In this document: one piece after another, positions 1 to 6,478 of the stretch
How the letters are laid out: every line of letters begins with the position of its first letter
Position numbering within the stretch: position 1 is the first letter of the stretch
Origin: DATJUF01 sp035524095
GTDB lineage: Bacteria; Desulfobacterota; Binatia; Binatales; Binataceae
NCBI GenBank assembly: GCA_035524095.1
Contig: DATKPK010000064.1
Location: forward strand, 1-10,878
Reading direction: 5' to 3'
DNA length: 10,878 nucleotides
The notes under the pieces: model-generated
The model's database searches: none
Seen by the model: only the letters and a program-made list of their open reading frames with translations
What the model was told of the DNA's origin: nothing
Made by a program: the position numbers and the translations under genes

Positions 1-573
1 GGGCTTGGCGTGACCAACCTGATCGTCAAGACTGACGACGAAGTTCCAGCTCTCGACGGTTCAGCCCTGGAATTCTGCCGGCATCTTCGGCAAGCCGGAT
101 TACAAGAGCAGGCCGCGGCGGTCGCGCCGATCAAAATAAAGCAGCCGATCCAGATCGGCGAGGGTGACGAATTCATCCGCATCGAACCCGCCGCCCATCT
201 GATTATCGACTATAAGCTCGACTATCCGGCACCGATCGGCGTGCAGCGCTTCCATTTCGAGTTAACCTCACCCGAGGCCTACATAGAGATGGTGGCGCCC
301 GCGCGGACCTTTGGTTTCGTCCGCGAATTTCGGAAATTGTCCGAGATGGGACTCGCGAGCGGCGGACGCCTCGACAACCTGATCCTGGTTGACGACGAGA
401 AGGTCGTAAACACCACCTTACGTTTTCCCGATGAGTTCGCCCGTCACAAGGTGCTCGATATGATCGGCGACCTCTATCTGCTGGGCCGGCCGATTCTCGG
501 CCATATCACCGCATCCAAGACCGGCCATTCCGACAATCTCGCGCTACTCCGTGAGATTGCTGCGTCGGCCTGA
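1..573 (+). CDS. lpxC: LpxC, UDP-3-O-acyl-N-acetylglucosamine deacetylase (5' end missing)
   Basis: Zinc-dependent deacetylase that catalyses the committed step of lipid A synthesis in the cytoplasm. The frame is open from base 1, so the gene starts upstream of the window. About 190 residues are visible of a family that is usually near 300, so the N-terminal third with the catalytic Glu and first zinc His is missing. What remains is diagnostic: the EVPALDGSA segment near the start, TFGF, the GLASGGRLDNLILVD block, then HKVLD at bases 445-459, which supplies the second zinc His and the zinc Asp. The GHITASKTGH segment near the end contains the conserved active-site His. The apparent GTG at base 10 is internal, because homology to the family continues upstream of it. 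The protein ends right after the LpxC fold, with no fused FabZ domain. The next gene begins 20 bases downstream, which suggests co-transcription. Identification is close to certain. Confidence 0.96.
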   Translation, partial: GLGVTNLIVKTDDEVPALDGSALEFCRHLRQAGLQEQAAAVAPIKIKQPIQIGEGDEFIRIEPAAHLIIDYKLDYPAPIGVQRFHFELTSPEAYIEMVAPARTFGFVREFRKLSEMGLASGGRLDNLILVDDEKVVNTTLRFPDEFARHKVLDMIGDLYLLGRPILGHITASKTGHSDNLALLREIAASA

Positions 574-593
574 CCGAACGTTTAGCTCATTCG

Positions 594-1328
594 ATGAAAC
601 TAGAAGGCAAGGTGGCGCTGGTCACAGGCGCTGGCCGTCGCGTCGGTCGTGCGATTGCTCTATTACTCGCGGAACACGGCGCGACACTCGCGATTCATTA
701 CCGCAGTTCAGCCGCCGAGGCTCAGGAGGTAGTGAAGTCAATCCAATCGAACGGGGGCAGGGCAGGGGCCTTCATGGCCGACCTTGAGAAGGTTGCCGAG
801 ATCGAGCAGATGACCACCGCTGTGATTGCCGCTTTGGACCGCATCGACATACTGGTTAATTGCGCTTCGGTGTTTTATGCGAAGCCGCTCGAAGAACTGA
901 CCGAGCGCGATTGGGACATCAATCTCGACACCAATCTCAAAGCCCCATTTTTCTTGTCGAAGTTCGCCGGTGCGTCGATGCGCCAGAACGGCGCCGGCAA
1001 GATCGTGAATATCGGCGACTGGGCTGCGATTCGACCCTATAACAATCATCTCCCTTATATCGTCTCTAAGAGTGGGTTAATCGGATTGACGCGGGCGCTA
1101 GCTAAAGCCCTTGCCCCTCAAGTTCAGGTCAATTGCGTTGCGCTCGGCCCGGTGATGCCGCCCCCGGACTACGACGCCGCCGAAATCGAGACGCTGAGAA
1201 AAGGTACTCTAACCAAGACGCTCGGCACGCCCGAAGATGTTGCGCGCGCGGTTTTATTCCTCTGCGAGGGCACCGATTTCGCCACCGGTTCAACCCTCAT
1301 GCTCGACGGCGGCCGCCTGATCAACTGA
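594..1328 (+). CDS. SDR oxidoreductase of pteridine-reductase (PTR1/FolM) type
   Basis: A 244-residue classical short-chain dehydrogenase/reductase with an N-terminal Rossmann fold. TGAGRRVG (residues 11-18) is the nucleotide-binding loop; its Arg residues and the following HYRSS suggest NADPH preference. VNCAS at 88-92 replaces the usual NNAG. The catalytic Tyr and Lys are Y155 and K159 (YIVSK), but the usual Ser is replaced by Asp (D142 in NIGDWA), as in pteridine reductase PTR1 and some FolM-like enzymes. The C-terminal end, LDGGRLIN, is typical of SDRs. The likely reaction is NADPH-dependent reduction of a dihydropterin or quinonoid pterin; this is inferred from the motifs and the substrate is not proven. 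It starts 20 bases after lpxC without a clear Shine-Dalgarno sequence and lies just upstream of a QueC-like gene, another enzyme of GTP-derived heterocycle chemistry. Family assignment is strong and the pterin substrate is moderate. Confidence 0.88.
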   Translation: MKLEGKVALVTGAGRRVGRAIALLLAEHGATLAIHYRSSAAEAQEVVKSIQSNGGRAGAFMADLEKVAEIEQMTTAVIAALDRIDILVNCASVFYAKPLEELTERDWDINLDTNLKAPFFLSKFAGASMRQNGAGKIVNIGDWAAIRPYNNHLPYIVSKSGLIGLTRALAKALAPQVQVNCVALGPVMPPPDYDAAEIETLRKGTLTKTLGTPEDVARAVLFLCEGTDFATGSTLMLDGGRLIN

Positions 1329-1375
1329 CCGAATCGTTGGGCCGGCCAAACCATATAAGCGCCTCTAAGGACGCC

Positions 1376-2083
1376 GTGCCGGATGGCTATCGCATCGAGC
1401 CGATACCCGATCGTATCGCAATTCTCGCCAGCGGCGGCCTCGACAGCTCAGTAATGCTCGGCGAGATCGCGCGCAAGGGACGCCACGTCTATCCGCTCTA
1501 TATTCAGGCTGGGTTGGCTTGGGAGAGGCACGAATTGCCAACGCTGAGGCGTTTCGTTCGCGCGCTCAAATCCTCGAATCTGGAACCGGTGAAAGTCATC
1601 AAGCTGCCGATGACCGATCTGGCAGGCGACCATTGGAGTGTGACGGGACGCGGCGTGCCCGGCTACAACGCCGCAGTATCATCCAACTATATTTTGGGCC
1701 GGAACCTCAGCTTGTTGACCAAGGCGGCGATTTTCTGCGCTCGCGAGCGGATCGGCGAAATCGCGATGGCGCCGCTGGAGAGCAATCCATTTCCCGACGC
1801 ACGTCCGGAATTCTTTCGCGCGTTCGCGAAGGCGGTCGAGCTGGGCGTCGGTATCAAGCTCAAGATCAGTGCGCCGTTCGCTGGCCGCAGCAAGGCTGAC
1901 GTTGTACGTCGTGGCGCTGGTATGCCGCTTGAGCTAACCGTCTCGTGCGCGCGTCCGAACGGCAACATCCATTGCGGCGCGTGTACTAAATGCGCGGAAC
2001 GGGTCGAGGGATTTCTCGCGGCGGGGGTCGCCGATCCCACACTTTACGCACGCAAACCCAGGCCTCCTCGCGCCTCACACTAG
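1376..2083 (+). CDS. QueC-like PP-loop enzyme (7-cyano-7-deazaguanine synthase family)
   Basis: A 235-residue PP-loop ATPase of the QueC family. QueC converts 7-carboxy-7-deazaguanine, ATP and ammonia to preQ0 for queuosine or other 7-deazapurines. The PP-loop SGGLDS is at residues 19-24. The central ILGRNLSLLTKAA segment matches the R-N-x3-L-S block of QueC, and NPFPDARPEFF matches the YPDCRPEF block. The C-terminal cysteines C191, C200, C203 and C206 (SC-x8-CGACTKC) form the QueC zinc site. The first block is divergent from classical QueC, so another deazapurine or a paralogous substrate is possible. I chose the GTG at 1376 because TAAGGA at 1366-1371 sits just upstream; a TTG at 1337 is the alternative. 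The frame stays open further upstream, but there it overlaps the SDR gene. No queD, queE or queF is seen in the window. Confidence 0.82.
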   Translation: MPDGYRIEPIPDRIAILASGGLDSSVMLGEIARKGRHVYPLYIQAGLAWERHELPTLRRFVRALKSSNLEPVKVIKLPMTDLAGDHWSVTGRGVPGYNAAVSSNYILGRNLSLLTKAAIFCARERIGEIAMAPLESNPFPDARPEFFRAFAKAVELGVGIKLKISAPFAGRSKADVVRRGAGMPLELTVSCARPNGNIHCGACTKCAERVEGFLAAGVADPTLYARKPRPPRASH

Positions 2084-2106
2084 GTCACGCATTTCCGAAT
2101 GAAAGG

Positions 2107-2149
2107 AACCGCCGCCTCGCCGCCATTTGTCAGCGCCGAGACGGCGGTT
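2107..2149. terminator. Hairpin between convergent genes, possible bidirectional terminator
   Basis: AACCGCCG plus CTCG (2107-2119) pairs with CGAG plus CGGCGGTT (2137-2149), giving a 12-pair GC-rich stem with one mismatch. It lies between the 3' end of the QueC-like gene and the 3' end of the minus-strand secreted-protein gene. The following plus-strand sequence is only moderately T-rich (TCATGATTTGTT), so intrinsic termination is plausible but not textbook. Confidence 0.5.
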
Positions 2150-2170
2150 TCATGATTTGTTCAGACGGCG

Positions 2171-2614
2171 CTAATTGCGCTGATCAGGATGGCCGTCGTG
2201 ATCGTGATTTGGATGCCCACCATCCGCGCGCATCTCAGGATGCCCGCGATCGGGATGAATGGTATGACCCGGAACGGGATGATCGGGATGAAAGCCTTTG
2301 TTAACTGCGTAGTGGTCAGGCCAGTGTCCCTGCTCCGCATGATGGTCCCAATCGCCCCTATACCATTCAGGATGAACATGCTGATACAAATCGCGATGCA
2401 TCCGCCAATCGGGCGGCTGATTCCAGTCCGAATAGCGCGAGCGATATGCACCGTTACATTCTTTCGGATGGTGATAACAAAAGCAGAAATGCGAGTTATC
2501 AAACGGATGATCGTAACAGTAAGTCGTGCTCTGGGCGTGGCTCAGACCCGGCGTCAGCACAAACAAGGCAACCAGCGCCGCTCCTGCGATTAATGGCTTG
2601 ATAGCTCTATACAT
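2171..2614 (-). CDS. Small secreted Cys/His-rich protein with His-rich tail (paralog A)
   Basis: I do not recognise this 147-residue protein. It has a clear Sec signal peptide: positive start, hydrophobic core at about residues 8-20, and likely signal peptidase I cleavage after SHA-27. The mature core has four cysteines (C33, C44, C46, C53) in a YCYDHP...CFCYHHP...C arrangement, followed by GAYR and a Trp/Pro-rich PPDWR segment. From about residue 86 to the end is a low-complexity tail very rich in His, Asp, Pro and Gly. It is 57/85 identical over residues 1-85 to the neighbouring gene at 2818-3087, so this is a tandem duplication; the tail is absent from that copy. Cys and His density suggests periplasmic or extracellular metal binding (Zn, Ni or Cu), or two disulfides, by inference only. 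The plus-strand frame over the same bases is a low-complexity mirror and was rejected. Confidence 0.8.
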   Translation of the reverse strand: MYRAIKPLIAGAALVALFVLTPGLSHAQSTTYCYDHPFDNSHFCFCYHHPKECNGAYRSRYSDWNQPPDWRMHRDLYQHVHPEWYRGDWDHHAEQGHWPDHYAVNKGFHPDHPVPGHTIHPDRGHPEMRADGGHPNHDHDGHPDQRN

Positions 2615-2638
2615 AGATTACACCGTTCGTTTGATCAG
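2615..2638 (-). promoter_or_regulatory. Conserved leader upstream of paralog A
   Basis: The 24 bases directly upstream of the start codon match the equivalent bases upstream of paralog B at 19 of 24 positions, with an invariant CACCGTT core on the plus strand. On the mRNA this reads AACGGTG about 6 bases before the start codon, so it may be the ribosome binding site or a shared translational control element. It could also simply be residual similarity from the gene duplication. Confidence 0.45.
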
Positions 2639-2715
2639 TTGCGTATGTGCAGATGAATCTCATTTTTAAGGTCATTTACGCGGTCGTTGTGACTGCCGCC
2701 TCACTAGCAATACCC

Positions 2716-2798
2716 GGCGGTAGGCGTTTCCGCCTGCACTGATTGACTCGATCTGGTTTGTTATTTTGGATTTTGCTCGGTGAGCAAGCTCTACCGCC
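2716..2798. repeat. Nested inverted repeats between the two paralogs
   Basis: GGCGGTAG (2716-2723) is perfectly complementary to CTACCGCC (2791-2798). Inside are two smaller hairpins: GTAGGCG/CGCCTGC around 2720-2737 with a TTTC loop and one G-T pair, and TTGCTC/GAGCAA at 2773-2787 with a GGT loop. The first small hairpin competes with the outer stem because they share bases. It lies downstream of paralog B and upstream of paralog A on the minus strand. It has no T-tract, so a classical terminator is unlikely. RNA processing, attenuation or a small RNA are possibilities. Confidence 0.4.
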
Positions 2799-2817
2799 TT
2801 ACTCATCGTGCGGATGA

Positions 2818-3087
2818 TCACCCGGCGTGGTTGTACCAGTCGGGATGATCGTGCCGGTACTGCTCAGGATGCTGCCGCCAATCGGGAGGACGATTCCAGT
2901 CAGGATACCGCGCGCGGTACGCGCCATCACACTTGTCGGGATGGTGGTAACAGAAACAGTAATGCGAATCATCGCCCGGGTGGTTGTAACAGTAGTTAGG
3001 GTTCTGCGCGCGGCTTAGGCCCGGGGTCAAAAGGCAGAAAGCCGCCAATGCAGTCCCAGCGATTAATGGCTTTATAGCTTTGATCAT
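2818..3087 (-). CDS. Small secreted Cys/His-rich protein without tail (paralog B)
   Basis: An 89-residue paralog of the protein encoded at 2171-2614. The start at 3087 gives MIKAIKPLIAG, aligned residue for residue with the start of paralog A; the longer frame upstream has no signal-peptide character and was trimmed. The signal peptide (hydrophobic core about residues 8-20) probably ends at SRA-27. C33, C44, C46 and C53, the CFCYHHP block, GAYR and PPDWR are all kept. An extra Cys at position 18 is in the signal peptide. The protein stops after WYNHAG, where paralog A continues for another 60 or so His-rich residues. Function unknown. Likely exported, with a small metal- or disulfide-stabilised core by inference. 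It lies 164 bases downstream of the NRDE gene on the same strand, behind several inverted repeats, and may have its own promoter. Confidence 0.78.
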   Translation of the reverse strand: MIKAIKPLIAGTALAAFCLLTPGLSRAQNPNYCYNHPGDDSHYCFCYHHPDKCDGAYRARYPDWNRPPDWRQHPEQYRHDHPDWYNHAG

Positions 3088-3111
3088 AAATTGCACCGTT
3101 CCGTTGATTAG
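3088..3111 (-). promoter_or_regulatory. Conserved leader upstream of paralog B
   Basis: Counterpart of the leader at 2615-2638: 19 of 24 bases are identical, including CACCGTT. It ends directly at the start codon, which supports the chosen start. Possible ribosome binding site or shared translational element. Confidence 0.45.
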
Positions 3112-3118
3112 CGGTTTG

Positions 3119-3236
3119 GAAGCATGCTTCAGCGTATCTCCCAAGCCACTTGGTAACGGCTGCTTCAGCAGCCATCCCAACGGTATGATGCAGTTATCGT
3201 TCCGTCGCGCGTCGAATGCCGCTCGCGAGGCGAGCG
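3119..3236. repeat. Four successive inverted repeats in the NRDE/paralog B spacer
   Basis: In order: the 12-base palindrome GAAGCATGCTTC (3119-3130); CCAAG-cca-CTTGG (3141-3153); GGCTGC-ttca-GCAGCC (3158-3173); and CGCTCGC-gag-GCGAGCG (3220-3236). All are perfect. The last lies just after the stop of the NRDE gene and could be its weak terminator, although no T-tract follows on the minus strand. The other three would lie in the 5' leader or promoter of paralog B and could be operators or leader hairpins. Confidence 0.5.
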
Positions 3237-3251
3237 AGTCGCACGCCAATT

Positions 3252-4037
3252 CTATGCGACGTTACGGCTGCCTTTCTCGATTGAAGGGGTGAGAGCTGGC
3301 GAGAATGAAGTGGTACACGGCGGTCCACTTGCGAAAAAATGTTCGACTCGCCCATCCCGCCGCATGAAAATCATACTCGATGAGCGGGTGCCGTAGTCGC
3401 CCAGATGCATGCATAGTGAGTTCGGACGGCCCGAGCGCGGATCGAGCTGGGTCGAATGGTCAGCAAGAAGATGGTGCAGGTCGTCGCGATGCGCGAGCGG
3501 TTCGCGCGTGAATGCTTCCTTTTGACCAAGCTTCGCGAAGCCGCCATAGGCCCGGCTTATACGCGGACACTCGAAATCGTCGACGTCGATATTGGTGAGC
3601 AGATGAAACCCGTCGGTGAGCTGTACGACCTCAACCTCGCCACCGCGATTGTAAGCCACGAAGGCCGCTTCCGGCGAGGCGATCAAAAGGTTGAAAGCAT
3701 TATAGTCCCCGCCGCGCTGGCGCTCGACATAATCGGCGGCTGCCTTCGCACTCGGCTGCATCAGCGCCTCAAGCGTCAACAGCCCACGCGATCGCAAGTT
3801 CGGATCGGCGGGGCCATAATCAGCCGTACGCCGGTTCAAAAGGCCGGCGACCATGCCATACTCGTTGATCCCCAGCCAGGTGCCGCCAGCGCGCAAATCC
3901 TTGCCGCCAACCACATGCGGATGGTCGTTAAGCGTGACCGGCGGCATCGCGGCGCGTGCAAGATATTCGTCGCGATTGGCCGCCACCACCACTGGGTAGT
4001 CGGTCAACGTACGATAGTAGATGGCGAGCGTGCACAT
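3252..4037 (-). CDS. NRDE family protein (TANGO2-like)
   Basis: A 261-residue member of the NRDE/TANGO2 family (Pfam NRDE). The start is typical: MCTL with Cys2, the presumed N-terminal nucleophile after Met removal if this family acts as an Ntn-type hydrolase, then VVVAANRDE with the family's NRDE signature at residues 21-24. GGKDLRAGGTWLGIN (about 44-58) and the AGLLNRR block follow. The length is normal for bacterial members. TANGO2 in eukaryotes is linked to lipid, coenzyme A and haem handling, but the bacterial role is unsettled and I assign no reaction. The upstream neighbour is divergent (4131, plus) and the shared spacer is only 93 bases, so promoters overlap or abut there. No clear Shine-Dalgarno is visible, but Cys2 fixes the start confidently. 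Confidence 0.92.
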   Translation of the reverse strand: MCTLAIYYRTLTDYPVVVAANRDEYLARAAMPPVTLNDHPHVVGGKDLRAGGTWLGINEYGMVAGLLNRRTADYGPADPNLRSRGLLTLEALMQPSAKAAADYVERQRGGDYNAFNLLIASPEAAFVAYNRGGEVEVVQLTDGFHLLTNIDVDDFECPRISRAYGGFAKLGQKEAFTREPLAHRDDLHHLLADHSTQLDPRSGRPNSLCMHLGDYGTRSSSMIFMRRDGRVEHFFASGPPCTTSFSPALTPSIEKGSRNVA

Positions 4038-4130
4038 AGACTGATTACTGACAAATTTCAGGCGCTTAGCACAAGAGCCGCAAAATAGGATGATTGAAGC
4101 GGCGCCATCGAGCAGGGGAATCTCGCGAGG

Positions 4131-5339
4131 ATGAAACGTTACGACGTGGTTTTGATCGGCGGTGGGATAATCGGTAGTTCCGCCGCAATGGGCCTCGCCG
4201 ATCGTGGACTACACGTCGCGGTGGCCGACATCGATATGAGCGGGCGGCTGAGTTCCAGTGAAAAAAACGCCGGTGGCGTACGCGCGACTTGGTGGCAGGC
4301 CGTGAATATAAGGTTGTGCCGCCAGTCGATTAGCTACTACGAAGAGATTGGCAATGAGATTGGCTTCCGGCAGAAGGGCTACCTGTGGCTATACGACGAT
4401 GCCACCTGGCCGCAAGCCTGCGAGCATCTGGATTTGCAGCGCGGTCTTGGCCATCGGATTGAAACGCTGACCGCCGCCGAAGTGCATCAGAGGGTGCCGG
4501 AGATCGATCAGCTCGAAGGCATTGCGGGTGCGACTTTCTCGCCCGAGGACGGCTTGATTAATCCCAATCTGTTAAAAGAACACTACCGCGCGAACTCGCG
4601 GATGCACGGGGCAGAGTATCTTGACCGGGTTTACGTCCACTCAGCGCAGCCTGCCGCCGACGGTGTCCATCTCCAATGCTGGCAGGGCGATGTCGCGTTG
4701 TCGGAAGCGGCCCTCGCGCGGCTGCTGAGCGAAGACGGCCCCGGCGAAGCGGCGCCGGGCCATACCTTTGAGCTACTCGCCGATGCCGTCGCAATTACCA
4801 CCGGCGCCTGGTCAGATAACGCTCTCAAGCTCTTCGGTCTGGAGAATTTCAGCCACGCGATTCGCCGCCAGATCTGCTTGATCGACAACCGTGTCACCAA
4901 TTTCGCCGACTCCGGGATGATCGTCGATACTTCGGGGGTCTACTTCCATAACGAAGGGACGCATATTCTGGCGGGATATTCGCCACCCGATACGCCGCCG
5001 GGCCATCATTTTGAGTACGACGGCGAGCCCTTTTTCATTAACGAAATCTGGCCGCGAATGTACGCGCGGATGACGGCTTGCGAGCGGATGCGGCATGTAA
5101 CGGGATGGGCTGGTCTTTATGAGGTAAGCCCCGATCGCAGCGCGATCATTGGGCGCGCCGCCCCGCGAATATTCGAGGCTCATTCGTTTAGCGGGCGCGG
5201 CGTGATGCAATCCTATGGCGCTGGACAGGCGCTCGCCGAACTGATCGCCGAGGGCGATTACCATCAATTTGACGCACGAGCTCTCACCCGTGAGCGTTTT
5301 GCCCGCAGCGAGCTGGTTTGGGAGGAGTTGCACATTTGA
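4131..5339 (+). CDS. FAD-dependent oxidoreductase, DAO family (DadA/SoxB/FOXRED1-like)
   Basis: A 402-residue flavoprotein with the DAO fold. The N-terminal GGGIIG at residues 10-15 is the GxGxxG dinucleotide-binding motif, with an acidic residue at the end of the second strand (VADID, 32-35) for the FAD ribose. The C-terminal HSFSGRGVMQSYGAGQALAE segment matches the FAD-contacting end of sarcosine oxidase beta subunit and FOXRED1-type proteins. Expected chemistry is oxidation of a C-N bond in an amino acid or N-methyl amine; the substrate cannot be read from sequence. A low-complexity, Glu/Ala-rich insertion lies around residues 190-210 (EAALARLLSEDGPGEAAPGH). The start is supported by AGGGGA about 11 bases upstream. 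It is divergent from the NRDE gene and 94 bases before moxR-like, so it may head a separate transcript. Confidence 0.88.
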   Translation: MKRYDVVLIGGGIIGSSAAMGLADRGLHVAVADIDMSGRLSSSEKNAGGVRATWWQAVNIRLCRQSISYYEEIGNEIGFRQKGYLWLYDDATWPQACEHLDLQRGLGHRIETLTAAEVHQRVPEIDQLEGIAGATFSPEDGLINPNLLKEHYRANSRMHGAEYLDRVYVHSAQPAADGVHLQCWQGDVALSEAALARLLSEDGPGEAAPGHTFELLADAVAITTGAWSDNALKLFGLENFSHAIRRQICLIDNRVTNFADSGMIVDTSGVYFHNEGTHILAGYSPPDTPPGHHFEYDGEPFFINEIWPRMYARMTACERMRHVTGWAGLYEVSPDRSAIIGRAAPRIFEAHSFSGRGVMQSYGAGQALAELIAEGDYHQFDARALTRERFARSELVWEELHI

Positions 5340-5433
5340 GCCAAATCGCGTTTCCTACTTGCGCAACATCATGATAATGAAACATGACTTGTGCGCGGTA
5401 CGGAGTGTCCAGCCGCAGCCGTCAGGAGGATGA

Positions 5434-6426
5434 ATGTTTTCATCGATTGAAGACGTAATCGACCGTTTTGCGAAGAACAATTACATCGCCAGCCGCAGGA
5501 TCGCGACGGTCGTTTACCTCGCCGCGGCAATGGGTAAGCCGGTGCTGGTCGAAGGGCCGGCCGGTGTTGGCAAGACCGATCTGGCTAAGGTGCTCGCGAG
5601 TTCGCTCAGCCGCAATCTGATTCGCTTGCAATGCTACGAGGGTCTGGACGAGGGCAAGGCACTCTACGAATGGGAGTATGCCAAGCAGCTACTCTATACG
5701 CAGATCCTCAAGGACAAGATCAGCGAAGTTCTGGTAGGTACCCAGGGTCTCGCTCAGGCCGTTGATAAGATTGCGAGCGAAGATGAAGTGTTTTTCTCCG
5801 AGCGCTTCGTGCTCCCGCGGCCGCTACTAAAAGCGATTAGCGCAGACGAGCCGAGCGTGTTGCTAATCGACGAAATCGACAAAGCTGACGCCGAGTTCGA
5901 GGCTTTCCTGCTCGAAATTCTCTCAGACTTCCAAGTGACTATCCCGGAAATCGGCACAATCAAGGCCAAGCAGATTCCCGTCGTGATTTTGACTTCGAAT
6001 AACGCACGCGAGATGTCCGACGCATTGAAGCGGCGCTGTTTGCATCTTTATATCGACTTCCCGCAAAAGGATCAGGAATTAGCGATTATCCGGCTCAAGA
6101 TTCCCGAGGCAGCTGATAAGCTCAGCGAGGAAGTCGTCGCCGTGGTACAATCACTGCGCAAGCTGGACCTGAAAAAGACTCCGGGCATCAGTGAGACTTT
6201 AGATTGGGTCAAGGCACTGACGCTGCTCAATGTCCAAAGCCTCGACAATGCACTGGTCGACGAGACGCTCGATACGATCGTCAAGTACGAGGGCGACGTG
6301 CGCAAAGCTCAGGAAGAATTGAAGGAGTACATGCGGCGGGTCCGTCAGCGTCGTGGCCCCGCTACCGAAGCTGCTCCGGGCGGTACCAGCGGCAGTGGCA
6401 GCAGCGACAAGGACCTGTTGAACTGA
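5434..6426 (+). CDS. MoxR-family AAA+ ATPase
   Basis: A 330-residue AAA+ ATPase of the MoxR group (CoxD/NirQ/CbbQ relatives). Walker A is GPAGVGKT at residues 41-48, Walker B is VLLIDEID with D146/E147, sensor 1 is the Asn of LTSNNAREM, and DALKRRC carries the expected arginine-finger region. MoxR ATPases use ATP hydrolysis to remodel or insert cofactors into partner enzymes, usually with a VWA-domain partner, and the next gene here encodes one. The C-terminal tail from about residue 310 is Gly/Ser/Ala-rich and likely disordered. The start is well set: AGGAGG at 5424-5429, four bases before the ATG. The gap to the VWA gene is 52 bases, so the two are probably one transcript. Family assignment is firm. 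The client enzyme is unknown. Confidence 0.95.
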   Translation: MFSSIEDVIDRFAKNNYIASRRIATVVYLAAAMGKPVLVEGPAGVGKTDLAKVLASSLSRNLIRLQCYEGLDEGKALYEWEYAKQLLYTQILKDKISEVLVGTQGLAQAVDKIASEDEVFFSERFVLPRPLLKAISADEPSVLLIDEIDKADAEFEAFLLEILSDFQVTIPEIGTIKAKQIPVVILTSNNAREMSDALKRRCLHLYIDFPQKDQELAIIRLKIPEAADKLSEEVVAVVQSLRKLDLKKTPGISETLDWVKALTLLNVQSLDNALVDETLDTIVKYEGDVRKAQEELKEYMRRVRQRRGPATEAAPGGTSGSGSSDKDLLN

Positions 6427-6478
6427 ATCAACGCGAGCCGCACCATCGTGACGGGCGGCATGGCGGAGCGAATCAAGC

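Noticed and set aside
1133..1375. Upstream extension of the QueC-like frame
   Set aside because: It overlaps the SDR gene, is Arg-rich in an antisense-like way, and a GTG with a ribosome site lies at 1376.
2189..2593. Plus-strand frame of 134 codons over paralog A
   Set aside because: Low-complexity Ile/Met/Arg sequence with no family resemblance; it mirrors the His-rich minus-strand gene, which has a signal peptide and a paralog.
3456..4088. Plus-strand frame of 210 codons over the NRDE gene
   Set aside because: It is antisense to a clear NRDE-family gene and has no recognisable motif.
4812..5333. Minus-strand frame inside the DAO gene
   Set aside because: Overlaps a well-supported flavoprotein completely and shows no domain.
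5357..5396. Palindromes TTGCGCAA and ATCATGAT before moxR as operator or promoter
   Set aside because: Short palindromes only; no -35/-10 pair with acceptable spacing could be found.
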